A stretch of DNA of 64,000 bases from SURF-28 sp034521465 (GCA_034521465.1 JAXHMN010000016.1:248001-312000); one strand, 5' to 3'. Shown: positions 34,950 to 44,114, numbered from the stretch's first letter. Notes: generated by a model not told the origin, from the letters alone. Made by a program: numbers and translations.

Positions 34950-36431
34950 ATGAAAACAGCAATAATTATAGGATCAGGTTTGGGCGGACTTAGTACCGCT
35001 CTTAGATTGGCTCACAAAGGTTATAAAGTTACGATACTTGAAAAACATAAAAGAGCCGGTGGCCGCTTAAATTTAATTGAACAAGACGGTTTTCGCTTTG
35101 ATATGGGTCCCTCGTTTATGAGTATGACCTATGAACTTGATGAATTGTTTGAAAGTATCGGCGAAAAAAATCCCGTTGAACTTGAAGAACTTGATCCTCT
35201 TTATCAAGTATTTTTTGAGGGTAAAGACAAACCGCGAACAATTTACAAAGATCTTCAAAAATTGCAAGAAGAATTTGCTGATGTTGAACCTGACTTAGCC
35301 GCAAAAACAGATGCTTATCTTAAACGTGCCGGTCAATTTTTCCATGACACGGAAGACAAAGTTGTAAAAGCAAATTTTAATAACAAATTAGAATACATTC
35401 TAAAGTTAAGCCGAGTTCCCCTTAAACATCTTCCTTATTTATTTAAGACTATGTGGAGCGAGGTTGATAAAACTTTTAAGTCGGAAGAAATAAAAATCAT
35501 CTATTCTTTGGTTGCGTTTTTCTTGGGAGCAACACCTTTCCAAACACCGGCTATTTACTCGCTGCTTAATTATACCGAAATGCGTCACAATGGTTACTGG
35601 AGAGTTAAAGGTGGAATGTACCGTCTAGTGGAAGAGTTGCTGAAATTATTGGGAAAATATGAAGCGGAAATACATTATGATACTGAGATTGTTGGAGTAG
35701 GGAATATAAACGGTAAACTTGAAGAGTTAATAGATCAAAACGGTAAGCGATGGAGAGCAGATATAATTGTTTCAAATTCTGATGCGGCTTCTTTTAGAGG
35801 AAGAATTTTAGGTAGAAAAAATTACAGCGATGCAAAATTAGATAAGATGCATTGGACTTTAGCTCCATTTACAATTTATCTCGGAGTTAAAGGAAAAGTA
35901 GAGAACCTTGCACATCACAACTATTTCCTTGGTAGTAATTTTAAGGGTTATGCCGATACGATTTTTACTTCGTCTATTAATCCGCAAAAACCATATTACT
36001 ATGTAAATGTACTTTCTAAATCGGATGAAACATGTGCACCCGAAGGACACGAGAATATTTATATACTTTGTCCCGTACCGGATCTACGCTACAAAAGTGA
36101 TTGGTCGGATAAAGAAGAGTTGGCAGATAACATTATATCGGATTTATCAAAACGTGTTGATTTTGATATTGATGGAAATACAGTTACAAAAAGAATTATG
36201 TCCCCCGAAGACTGGGAAAAGACATTAAACTTATACAAAGGATCCGGTTTAGGTTTAGCACATGATATTAACCAAGTAGGTGCTTTTCGTCCGAGAAACA
36301 AAGATGAGAAATTGAGCAATTTGTATTATGTCGGTGCTTCCACTACACCCGGCACCGGTTTGCCGATGGTAATTATTAGTTCCCGTTTAGTAACAGAAAG
36401 GATTGAGGAAGATCATGCAACTTTATCATGA
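34950..36431 (+). CDS. crtI: Phytoene desaturase
   Basis: A 493-residue, intact CrtI-family FAD enzyme that introduces double bases into phytoene to give lycopene or a related product at the membrane. It shows the N-terminal motif AIIIGSGLGGLSTALRLAHKGYKVTILEKHKRAGGR, then FRFDMGPSFMSM, GATPFQTPAIYSLLNYTEM and GGMYRLVEELLKL. The C-terminal CrtI signature is LSNLYYVGASTTPGTGLPMVIISSRLV. The last 17 bases overlap the start of crtB, a common arrangement. The pairing with phytoene synthase makes this copy the best candidate for the true phytoene desaturase among the three. Confidence 0.92.
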   Translation: MKTAIIIGSGLGGLSTALRLAHKGYKVTILEKHKRAGGRLNLIEQDGFRFDMGPSFMSMTYELDELFESIGEKNPVELEELDPLYQVFFEGKDKPRTIYKDLQKLQEEFADVEPDLAAKTDAYLKRAGQFFHDTEDKVVKANFNNKLEYILKLSRVPLKHLPYLFKTMWSEVDKTFKSEEIKIIYSLVAFFLGATPFQTPAIYSLLNYTEMRHNGYWRVKGGMYRLVEELLKLLGKYEAEIHYDTEIVGVGNINGKLEELIDQNGKRWRADIIVSNSDAASFRGRILGRKNYSDAKLDKMHWTLAPFTIYLGVKGKVENLAHHNYFLGSNFKGYADTIFTSSINPQKPYYYVNVLSKSDETCAPEGHENIYILCPVPDLRYKSDWSDKEELADNIISDLSKRVDFDIDGNTVTKRIMSPEDWEKTLNLYKGSGLGLAHDINQVGAFRPRNKDEKLSNLYYVGASTTPGTGLPMVIISSRLVTERIEEDHATLS

Positions 36432-37254
36432 TGTGTCTTATAAAATGAGTAAGCAGCTTACTCAAGCTTACAGTACATCGTTCAGCTTCGGGATAAAAGC
36501 ATTTGCGCCGGAGTTTAGAGATCCAATTTATGCTATCTACGGTTTCGTGAGAATAGCAGATGAAATTGTTGATACTTTTCATGAGTTCGATAAGCATAAA
36601 CTAATCCAAAAATTCAGAGAAGATACTTTTGAAGCGATTGAAAATGGAATATCAACAAATCCTGTACTGCATGCATTTCAAAAAGTTGTAAAGGAATACA
36701 ACATTGACTACGAATATATTGATGCATTTCTAAAAAGTATGGAAATGGATCTTCATAATTCATCTTACGAAAGAACTAATTATGATAATTACATATATGG
36801 TTCTGCTGAAGTAGTAGGTTTAATGTGTCTAAAAGTTTTTATTAAAGATGATAAAGAAAAATTTGATTCCTTAAAAATGCCGGCAAAGTTACTTGGTTCT
36901 GCGTTTCAAAAGGTGAACTTTCTTAGAGATATTAGAAGTGACATTGAAGAGCGCGGAAGAATTTACTTACCGGGTGTGGATACAGAATTTGAAATCAATG
37001 ACGAAAATAAATCCAAATTGGAAGCGGAAATTGAAGAAGAATTTGAACAAGCTTTAGTTGGAATAAAGAGCTTGCCGATTGGGGTTAAGTTAGGCGTTTA
37101 TTCGGCTTATCTTTATTATCAAAGGTTATTTAGAAAAATTAAAAAATGCAGTGTTGATGAACTAAAAACAAAACGAGTTAGAATCTCAAATGCTTATAAG
37201 TTTGCGTTGTTTTTAACGAGTTTATTGCAAGTGAAAGTTTTAAAGTGGACGTAG
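36415..37254 (+). CDS. crtB: Phytoene synthase
   Basis: Joins two geranylgeranyl diphosphates to phytoene. The ATG at 36415 gives MQLYHDVSYKMSKQLTQAYSTSFSFG, a typical CrtB start; the frame runs 12 bases further up with no better start. The first Asp-rich motif is GFVRIADEIVD (DEIVD), the second is the FQKVNFLRDIRSDIEERGRIYLP segment (LRDIRSD). About 279 residues, normal length. It overlaps crtI and is followed after 3 bases by a hypothetical gene. Confidence 0.93.
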   Translation: MQLYHDVSYKMSKQLTQAYSTSFSFGIKAFAPEFRDPIYAIYGFVRIADEIVDTFHEFDKHKLIQKFREDTFEAIENGISTNPVLHAFQKVVKEYNIDYEYIDAFLKSMEMDLHNSSYERTNYDNYIYGSAEVVGLMCLKVFIKDDKEKFDSLKMPAKLLGSAFQKVNFLRDIRSDIEERGRIYLPGVDTEFEINDENKSKLEAEIEEEFEQALVGIKSLPIGVKLGVYSAYLYYQRLFRKIKKCSVDELKTKRVRISNAYKFALFLTSLLQVKVLKWT

Positions 37255-37257
37255 GTT

Positions 37258-37842
37258 ATGAAAAGATATTATATAGCGATATTACTTTTTTATGTGAGTT
37301 TATTGTTATCGGTAAACGGAAATGATTTTGACAATGGTTCTGATTATAATGTAGTAATAGAAGAACTTCGCTTAACATATTATGCCGGGGTTGAAAATGA
37401 AGAATACATTGATTCATTGCAAAGTATTTTAATCAAAAAATTCGGGGAAGATACTTCTAAATATTCGCCGATTGCGTTAGCATATCAAGCGGGTCTAAAT
37501 GCGCTTAAATCCAAACATGCATTTTGGCCGTTTACGAAGATGACTTATTTAAACGAATCGATGGATGTTTTTTCCGAAGCGGTAGAGAGAGACTCAACAA
37601 ATCTGGAAATCAGATTTATGCGCTTTTCGATTTTGTATTATGTGCCCGGCATTCTTGGTTATAATGAAGAAGAGGAAAGTGATATGAATGCTGTTTATGG
37701 ATTACTTCTTGAGAAAGACTTTTCGAAGATCAATTTTGATTTACAAGAAGGCATGGCGCAATTTTTAATTCGCTCCGAATTACTTACTTTTGAGCAAGAG
37801 AGTAAGCTCTCAAACAGATTTATGCTCGCGAAAAATGAGTGA
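37258..37842 (+). CDS. Exported protein of unknown function in the carotenoid operon
   Basis: A 194-residue protein with a signal peptide (KRYYIAILLFYVSLLLSVNG). The rest is helical. ALAYQAGLNALKSKHAFWPFTKMTYLNESMDVFSEAVERDSTNLEIRFMRFSILYYVPGILGY resembles a single TPR-like helical pair with conserved aromatic residues. I do not recognise a named family. It lies 3 bases after crtB and overlaps the lycopene cyclase gene by 8, so it is clearly part of the operon. A chaperone or scaffold for pigment enzymes or pigment export is conceivable, but there is no direct evidence. Confidence 0.65.
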   Translation: MKRYYIAILLFYVSLLLSVNGNDFDNGSDYNVVIEELRLTYYAGVENEEYIDSLQSILIKKFGEDTSKYSPIALAYQAGLNALKSKHAFWPFTKMTYLNESMDVFSEAVERDSTNLEIRFMRFSILYYVPGILGYNEEEESDMNAVYGLLLEKDFSKINFDLQEGMAQFLIRSELLTFEQESKLSNRFMLAKNE

Positions 37843-38515
37843 ATACCTTTTATTAAATATTGCTGTAATCATAATTCCACTTTTACTCACTTTTGAAAAA
37901 AATCTAAAGTTTTACAAAAATCTTCCATCGGTTTTAATCGCAATTCTTACAGTTGGTTCAGTATATGTGGTTTGGGATATAGCAGCGACCGATAGAGGTG
38001 ATTGGGGTTTTAATCCCGAATACTTAACCGGGTTTTATATTTTCAATTTACCAATTGAGGAAGTGCTCTTTTTTATAACAATTCCTTACGCAATAATATT
38101 TTTATTTGAGACGGCTAATTACTATCTACAAGACCGTGAAATTATTTATCACTGCAGATTGTATACTTATGCGGCTGTTTTCTTCGGGCTTTCCGGTTTA
38201 GCTTTCGTCGGTCAAAATTATACGATGACTGTTCTCTTTTCCGTTTCTCTTTTCTTTTTAGCTTCTCGTTTTTTCAATCCATCTCTTCTGAAATCAAAAT
38301 TATATTGGCAGTTTATTCTTTTCTCATTTGTACCGTTTTTTGTTGTGAACTATATTTTAACGTCTCTCCCAATTGTCACTTATGGCAATAACGCAATTTG
38401 GGGAACACGGTTAACGACAATTCCGGTGGAAGATTTTTTCTATTCGTTTTCTCTGCTTTCCTTTAATTTATTGGTCTATAAAACAGTGAAAGAAAAATGG
38501 TTCAAAAGAAAGTAG
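37835..38515 (+). CDS. Lycopene cyclase (CrtYcd/CarR type)
   Basis: A membrane protein of about 226 residues. Start chosen at the ATG at 37835 (MSEYLLLNIAVIIIPLLLTF), which overlaps the upstream stop. Six to seven hydrophobic helices are present. The lycopene cyclase domain motif is repeated: DRGDWGFNPEYLTGFYIFNLPIEEVLFFITIPY near residues 50-83 and TRLTTIPVEDFFYSFSLLSFNLLVYKTV near residues 190-218 (the PxEE/PxED motifs). This is the fused form of the heterodimeric c and d cyclases. It cyclises one or both ends of lycopene to beta rings. With a CruF hydratase in the operon, a single cyclisation giving gamma-carotene is expected. Confidence 0.88.
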   Translation: MSEYLLLNIAVIIIPLLLTFEKNLKFYKNLPSVLIAILTVGSVYVVWDIAATDRGDWGFNPEYLTGFYIFNLPIEEVLFFITIPYAIIFLFETANYYLQDREIIYHCRLYTYAAVFFGLSGLAFVGQNYTMTVLFSVSLFFLASRFFNPSLLKSKLYWQFILFSFVPFFVVNYILTSLPIVTYGNNAIWGTRLTTIPVEDFFYSFSLLSFNLLVYKTVKEKWFKRK

Positions 38516-39997
38516 CTGTAATAGGAGGCGGACTCGGCGGTTTATCAGCTGCTGCTCGACTTGCAGTAATGGGATTCGAAGTTGATCTTTTTGAGAAAAA
38601 TGAAACGGTTGGAGGTAAGGCCAACCAAATTGAATAAGGATGAGTTTCGATTCGACACCGGACCTTCGTTAATTACGATGCCGTTTGTAATTCAAGATCT
38701 TTTCGAGTTTACCGGAGAGAGAATTGAAAATTATCTATCATTAAAAAAATTGGATGTGCTTTGTAAATATTTCTATCCGGATTCAACGGTTATTAATGCT
38801 TATTCAGATACAAAAAAATTTCGCGCAAGAAATCAGTGAAAACTCAACCGATGATGAAACAAAAGTTGAAAAGTATCTAAAGTATTGTGAACGAATTTAT
38901 GATTTATCAGCTGAACTATTTTTATTCAATAGTTTTACTGATCCAAAGACATTCTTAAAATGGAAAGCATTAAAAACCTTGGTTAATTTAAAGGGATTGG
39001 ATACCGGGAGAACAATGCATGAAGCAAATTCTTCATTTTTTAATGACCCAAAAGTAATTCAGTTGTTTGACCGTTATGCGACTTATAATGGTTCAAATCC
39101 GTTTCAAGCACCGGCGACATTAAATATCATTCAACATGTTGAATACAACTTGGGTGGTTACATTGCCGAAGAGGGTATTTTCGCAATTCCGAAAGCAATC
39201 GAGAAACTTGCTTTACAGAAAGGTGTTAAGATTCATACTGACTCAAAAGTTAAGAGAATTTTAACAGAAGACAATAGTGTTAAAGCCATTGATGTAGATG
39301 GGAAGATACTAAATTACAATTTTGTCATAGCTAACTCGGATGTGCAAAACACATACAATTATTTACTGAACGATAATAAGACTAAAAGCGCAAAAAAATA
39401 CAACAAACTAGAAAAATCCTCATCGGCTATTGTGTTTTATTGGGGAGTGAAAGGTTTACATGAGCAGTTAGAGATTCATAATATCCTATTCTCCAAAGAT
39501 TACAAAAAAGAATTTGACCAATTGTTTGAAGAGAAAATTGTACCGGATGATCCGACGATATACATTTACATTTCATCGAAATATAAAAAATCTGATGCAC
39601 CGGACGGATGTGAAAATTGGTTTGTAATGATTAATGCACCTTACTCAAATAGGGAAATTGATGTTAAGATACTTGACAGGGCTTCGCGATAGAATGCGAT
39701 TAACAAAATTGAACAAAGTTTTGGAGATTAACCTGAGGAGATAAAATTATATGCGAATCAGTTCTCACACCGGCAATGATTGAAAAACAAACAAGTTCAT
39801 TAGGCGGTAGCATTTATGGCATTTCTTCAAATAATAAAATGGCGGCATTTTTACGACAACAAAATAAATCGAAAGAATATGAAGGTTTATATTTTTGCGG
39901 AGGAAGTGCTCATCCGGGTGGTGGAATTCCGCTAGTTTTACTTTCCGGTAAACTTGCAGCAGAAAAAGTAGCTGAAGATTTTGGGAAACTGAATTGA
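38497..39997 (+). CDS. Third CrtI-family desaturase, candidate 3',4'-desaturase (several frameshifts)
   Basis: It begins inside the cyclase gene (19-base overlap) with VAVIGGGLGGLSAAARLAVMGFEVDLFEKNETVGGKANQIE. A surplus T near 38633 interrupts it; removal gives QIEKDEFRFDTGPSLITMPFV. A surplus base near 38817-38822 comes next (restored TKKFAQEISEN). The middle is clear (GSNPFQAPATLNIIQHVEYNLGGYIAEEGIFAIPKAIEKLA). Between 39690 and 39776 several indels leave only patches (RNAINKIEQSFGD, VLTPAMIEKQTSSLGGSIYG). The FAD end is GLYFCGGSAHPGGGIPLVLLSGKLAAEKV. About 498 residues. Position after the cyclase and with CruF suggests a CrtD-like role on a 1'-hydroxy end group; this is inference. Confidence 0.82.
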
Positions 39998-40653
39998 TGA
40001 TACAAGCAGAACATTCAAAAATAGCGCGTCTTATCTTCAATCCATATATTAATAGATTGCTGCGAAAGTCTTTTACGAATTTTTACCTCGTTAATAAGTT
40101 GCCTGACATTCCGGAAAACAAAAGTTTAATCATCACTCCAAATCATATTAGTTGGTGGGATGGTTTTTTTATTGATTTTGTTGCTAGAAAATTTATCGAT
40201 AAAAAACTTCATTTAATGATTTTGGAATCTTCATTAAAGAAGTATTGGTTTTTCAAAAAACTTGGATGCTATTCTATTACTCCCGAAAATAAACAATCAG
40301 TTTTAGAAACAACTAAGTACACGAGAAAGATATTAAGTGATCCGAATAATTTTGTGATCACTTATCCGCAAGGAGAGATTGAACCATTTGAAAAACGTCC
40401 CTTGCAGATTAAAGAAGGATTAAAATTGTTTCTCAATGAAAACCCACAGAATATAATTGTTTTACCGGTCGGATTTAAGATCCAGTATTATAACGAGAAG
40501 AACCCTTCGGTTATTTGCAAATTTGGCAATACAATAGAAGGTGAATCTGTTTTAAAAGATTTTGCCTTCTTTGAAAATGAATTCATAAAAAATCTGGATG
40601 GCTTAAACAAAGCTGTATTTAATAAAGATTTTTACAGAGATATCCTTAAATGA
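39997..40653 (+). CDS. PlsC-like acyltransferase of the carotenoid operon
   Basis: A 218-residue protein of the glycerolipid acyltransferase family. The catalytic HX4D box is NHISWWDGFFIDF (near residues 46-58), and the substrate-binding block is FVITYPQGEIEPFEKRPLQIKEGLKLFL, corresponding to the FPEG-type motif. The ATG at 39997 overlaps the upstream TGA (TGATG) and its own stop overlaps the next start (ATGA), so it is tightly coupled. In green sulfur bacteria a similar protein (CruD) acylates carotenoid glucosides; that role fits here next to a glycosyltransferase. A housekeeping lysophospholipid role is less likely at this place. Confidence 0.82.
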   Translation: MIQAEHSKIARLIFNPYINRLLRKSFTNFYLVNKLPDIPENKSLIITPNHISWWDGFFIDFVARKFIDKKLHLMILESSLKKYWFFKKLGCYSITPENKQSVLETTKYTRKILSDPNNFVITYPQGEIEPFEKRPLQIKEGLKLFLNENPQNIIVLPVGFKIQYYNEKNPSVICKFGNTIEGESVLKDFAFFENEFIKNLDGLNKAVFNKDFYRDILK

Positions 40654-41751
40654 ATTTAGAAATCTTAATAATATTTCTTCTGTATTTTATTTCACATTCG
40701 ATTTTCTTGGGCATCGTTCTGCATAATTTCTCGAACGCTCCTAGAATTAATAATTCACAAAACAAAATTTAAAAATGACAATAGCATTTCTGTGCTGATC
40801 CCAGCAAGAAACGAAGAGAAGAATATTGGAATTGTTCTTCAAACATTATTGCATCAGAAATACACAATAGATGAAATTTTAGTTTTGGACGATCAATCGA
40901 CTGACAACACTTCCGAAAAAGTTAATGCGTTTGTCGAAAAGGATAGTAGGATTAAATTATTGAAAGGAAAGCCGTTGCCGGAAGGATGGCTCGGTAAAAA
41001 TTGGGCGTGTCATCAACTTTCACAAAATGCAAAAGGTAAACTCCTATTATTTATTGATGCAGATGTTGAGCTATCGAGTAATGCAGTTGAAAATTCAATC
41101 CGGACTTTTTACGAAAATAAAGTCAAAATGCTTTCGGTTTTTCCTACTCAAAAAATTAAATCAATAGGCGAGTGGTTAGTTGTACCATTGATGAATTGGC
41201 TCTTGTTAACCTTTCTCCCATTTCGGAAAGTACTGACCTCAAAAAATGAAAAATATTCTGCGGCTAACGGTCAATTCATTTTAATTGAAAAAAATATTTA
41301 TGATAAGATTGGTGGTCACGAAAGTGTGAAGTCAAAAGTCGTGGAAGATATCGAAATAATGCGCAGCGTAAAAATAAAAGGTGAACGTGCTATTACGTGT
41401 TTAGGTGATGATGCAATTAAGTGTAGAATGTATTCTTCGCTTACCGACGCAGTTAATGGATTTTCGAAAAATTTCTTTCGCGGGTTTAATATTTCACGAC
41501 CAATATTTCTTTTATTAATTTCTATTTTCATTATCTTGTTTTTCGTCCCAATAATTCTCTTGCTTGTAAATTATATCTTTCTATTAATTGTTTTGTTAAT
41601 AATATTTCAAAGAATATTCGTTTCATTCGTGAGTAAACAGAATTGGGTAGTTAATTTGATATTACATCCTTTCCAAATGTTGTTTATGTTTTACATCGGT
41701 ATTAGGTCATCGTCAAAAAGAAAAATTAAATGGAAAGAACGACTTATATAA
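40650..41751 (+). CDS. GT2 glycosyltransferase of the carotenoid operon (one frameshift)
   Basis: About 366 residues after correction. The N-terminal membrane helix (NLEILIIFLLYFISHSIFLGIVL) is separated from the catalytic domain by a surplus A near 40756-40760; removal gives NSQNKFKNDNSISVLIPARNEE. The GT2 core has VLIPARNEEKNIGIVLQTLL, ILVLDDQSTDNT, LLLFIDADVELS (DxD) and VEDIEIMRSVK. Two or three C-terminal membrane helices follow. Membrane GT2 proteins of this plan include CrtQ and CruC, which glycosylate carotenoids. Both ends overlap neighbouring genes. The sugar and the hydroxyl acceptor (probably the 1'-OH made by CruF) are inferred. Confidence 0.83.
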
Positions 41752-42371
41752 TTCGAAAGAGAATTTTGATTATTCTCTATGTCATGTATGCCGTTGGTGT
41801 GATCGGTCATTTGGTTGCTGCTTCCCGTGACGTGATGCTGGCGCTTACTCCGTTGACTTTATTATTTACCGGCGGCCTGGTTTTATACGCTTTGATCAGA
41901 GATGACAGCGAAATTATCAGATGGTCGATATTTACTTATGTTTTTACATTTTGCTTCGAATTATTCGGTGTTAAAACCGGGTACATTTTTGGTGATTATA
42001 CTTATGGGGATATTTTAATTCCACAGATTTATGAGACTCCGTTAATAATTGGCTTTAACTGGATATTAGTTATACTCGGTTCGATAGGTATCGCCAAAAG
42101 AATAATTAATAAACCATTGTTTGTAATATTTGTTGCTCCACTTTTTGCTGTTATCTTTGATTTTATTTTAGAACCGGTCGCGGTTAAACTTGGTTACTGG
42201 ACTTGGGAAAACGGAGTTATCCCGATTCAAAATTATATTGCATGGTATATTATTTCATTACTTTTTACTTCATACTTTGTTTTACTAAAAGCTAAAGTGA
42301 GAAACCGGCTTGCAATACATTACTATTTAATTCAACTTGCATTTTTTATGATTTTGAATGCGGCATTGTAA
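41730..42371 (+). CDS. cruF: Carotenoid 1,2-hydratase (CruF type)
   Basis: A 213-residue polytopic membrane protein of the former DUF422 family. Signature stretches are FTFCFELFGVKTGYIFGDYTYGDIL (near residues 70-94), YETPLIIGFNWILVILG and FDFILEPVAVKLGYWTW. CruF adds water to the psi end of gamma-carotene to give a 1'-hydroxyl group. It overlaps the glycosyltransferase by 22 bases and is followed 1 base later by the ketolase. Intact. Chlorobi proper use CrtC for this step, so CruF here is a point of difference. Confidence 0.88.
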   Translation: MERTTYIIRKRILIILYVMYAVGVIGHLVAASRDVMLALTPLTLLFTGGLVLYALIRDDSEIIRWSIFTYVFTFCFELFGVKTGYIFGDYTYGDILIPQIYETPLIIGFNWILVILGSIGIAKRIINKPLFVIFVAPLFAVIFDFILEPVAVKLGYWTWENGVIPIQNYIAWYIISLLFTSYFVLLKAKVRNRLAIHYYLIQLAFFMILNAAL

Positions 42372-42372
42372 T

Positions 42373-43044
42373 ATGGGATTTATAATTGCAATATCGATAA
42401 TTTTAGTTTGGGCGGGACACCTTTTCTATTCATTAAATTATGTTACCGTTGCTTTCGATGATCCTTGGACGTATGTTCACATTCTACTCCAAGCATATTT
42501 TTATACCGGTTTATTCATTACCGGTCATGATGCAATGCACAGGTTGGTCAGTGACAATCCAAAAGTAAATAAGTTTATCGGAACTTTAGCAACCAATCTC
42601 TTTGCCGCATTGTCATATAAAAAACTTGTGAAAAATCATTTCATGCATCACAAACACCCCGGCACCGAACAAGATCCAGACTACTATACAAAATCACAAA
42701 ACTTTTTTGTTTGGTATTTTATTTTTATGTACCGGTATGCGACTGTTGTTCAGTTAATAACAATGGCAATCGTTTTCAACGTTTTAAAGATTTGGTTTCC
42801 AGAAATAAACATTTGGCTCTTTTGGGTAATACCTGCGTTTTTAGCTTCGATGCAGTTGTTCTTTTTCGGGACTTACTTACCTCACCGAAAACCGCACGAA
42901 CATAATATGGAACCACATAAAGCACGCACTCAAAAGAAGAATCATATTTGGGCTATGATTTCTTGTTACTTTTTCGGATATCATTTTGAACATCATGATG
43001 ACGTAAAAGTGCCTTGGTGGCAATTATATAAAATGAAGAGTTAA
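42373..43044 (+). CDS. crtW: Beta-carotene ketolase, CrtW type
   Basis: A 223-residue di-iron membrane oxygenase. Start at the ATG at 42373 (MGFIIAISIILVWAGH). The His boxes are TGHDAMHR, HFMHHKHPGTEQDPDYY and YHFEHHDDVKVPWW, with FGTYLPHRKPHEH between the last two. This set matches CrtW rather than the CrtZ hydroxylase, which has a different spacing. CrtW adds a 4-keto group to beta-ionone rings. As last gene of the operon it indicates that the final pigment is ketolated. No intergenic space separates it from cruF. Sequence is intact. Confidence 0.87.
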   Translation: MGFIIAISIILVWAGHLFYSLNYVTVAFDDPWTYVHILLQAYFYTGLFITGHDAMHRLVSDNPKVNKFIGTLATNLFAALSYKKLVKNHFMHHKHPGTEQDPDYYTKSQNFFVWYFIFMYRYATVVQLITMAIVFNVLKIWFPEINIWLFWVIPAFLASMQLFFFGTYLPHRKPHEHNMEPHKARTQKKNHIWAMISCYFFGYHFEHHDDVKVPWWQLYKMKS

Positions 43045-43092
43045 ATCTTAGAGAAATACAGGTTCCATCATCTTAGAGCGAACCTTGAACTG

Positions 43093-43221
43093 CTAAAGAG
43101 AAATCTGTTTTCCGTGTGAAACTTTTTCATTTTTCTTTTCTTTCTTAGCAGCTTTCTTTTCTTTCTTTGTTAAAACCGGTGATTTTTTTGTACTCTTTTT
43201 TGCATTCTGTCCTTTACTCAT
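43093..43221 (-). CDS. Small lysine-rich protein
   Basis: A 42-residue open frame starting MSKGQNAKKSTKKSPVLTKK and ending VSHGKQISL. About 17 of 42 residues are lysine and it has no hydrophobic core. AAAGGA lies about 12 bases upstream of the start. Short Lys-rich proteins starting (S/A)KGQNAKK occur in Bacteroidota from memory, which is why I keep it. It could bind nucleic acid; no function is established. Confidence 0.5.
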   Translation of the reverse strand: MSKGQNAKKSTKKSPVLTKKEKKAAKKEKKNEKVSHGKQISL

Positions 43222-43270
43222 TTTCTCATTCGTCCTTTACATTTGCACTTATTAATTAAAATGTTTTTGA

Positions 43271-43654
43271 TTATTCTTCTCTTGTTTCTTTGAGCCAATC
43301 AATTGCCTTCTGAATATTTGTACTAGTAAAAAATTTTACCAGCGGCCATTTGTTATGTTCGCTGGTTGAAGTAGGTAGATCATTCTTTCTGGCATGCTTA
43401 GCTATGATAAATGCAATTTTATCACTTTTTTGAAAACCGAACTCCTCTAATTCTTCACCGGAGGCATGTAATTTATAAACACCGCTCTCAGTTTCTGTCT
43501 CAGAATGATCGATCAAAAAACGGCTGCATAAATTTTCTCTGGCAGATTTAACCGCTTCTTTAGAGATTTTTTCGGCCAACTTAAAATTCAATCTTCCTTC
43601 TAATTTTACATTTAAGAAATTTTCGTCTGGTATATAATCAATTGTGTATTTCAT
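43271..43654 (-). CDS. SpoIIAA/STAS-like small protein
   Basis: A 127-residue soluble protein. MKYTIDYIPDENFLNVKLEGRLNFKLAEKISKEAV and later FLIDHSETETESGVYKLHASGEELEEFGFQKSDKIAFII have the alternating strand-helix pattern of STAS/SpoIIAA-like domains found in many Bacteroidota. There is no serine at a clear phosphorylation position and no partner kinase next to it. Its role is unknown. Confidence 0.55.
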   Translation of the reverse strand: MKYTIDYIPDENFLNVKLEGRLNFKLAEKISKEAVKSARENLCSRFLIDHSETETESGVYKLHASGEELEEFGFQKSDKIAFIIAKHARKNDLPTSTSEHNKWPLVKFFTSTNIQKAIDWLKETREE

Positions 43655-43849
43655 TTTAGTGTCCTTCGTTTCTCTAATAAATATATTTTAAATAGAAATA
43701 AGTTCTCGAACTAGGCAATAATTATTTATTACTTACTGAAATAGAAATTGTCATATTTCGGATGACTGTTTTTGAAATAAATAATTTTGGTGAAGTGAGT
43801 TAAGTAGAGATTAAGTTTTTAATAAAATGTAATTTGTTGAGGAAAGTAT

Positions 43850-43877
43850 AAAAAAAATCCCGACCTAAGCCGGGATT
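43850..43877 (-). terminator. Rho-independent terminator of the cold-shock gene
   Basis: On the minus strand AATCCCG (rc of 43871-43877) pairs with CGGGATT (rc of 43856-43862) and is followed by a run of T (the A run at 43850-43857). It lies 25 bases after the csp stop codon. Confidence 0.8.
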
Positions 43878-43901
43878 CAAAAATCTAATATTTCTTATAT
43901 A

Positions 43902-44114
43902 TTAGTCGATAAGTCTAACGTCAGCTGCTTGAAGGCCTTTTTCGCCTTGAACTACTGAGTATTCAACTTTATCATTTTCTTCTAAAGATTTGTAGCCGTC
44001 GCCGGTAATTGCTTTGAAGTGTACGAATACATCTTCGCCGTTTGCTTGTGAAATAAAACCAAAACCTTTAGTGTTGTTGAACCATTTTACGGTTCCTTCT
44101 GTGCGCTCTGCCAT
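43902..44114 (-). CDS. Cold-shock-domain protein
   Basis: A 70-residue CspA-family RNA/DNA-binding OB fold. RNP1 is KGFGFIS (residues 16-22) and RNP2 is DVFVHF (residues 28-33). Normal length and intact. The region 44115-44280 upstream is free of genes and could be a long 5' untranslated leader, as is usual for csp mRNAs; I see no clear cold box. It is not necessarily cold-induced, since many family members are constitutive. Confidence 0.95.
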   Translation of the reverse strand: MAERTEGTVKWFNNTKGFGFISQANGEDVFVHFKAITGDGYKSLEENDKVEYSVVQGEKGLQAADVRLID

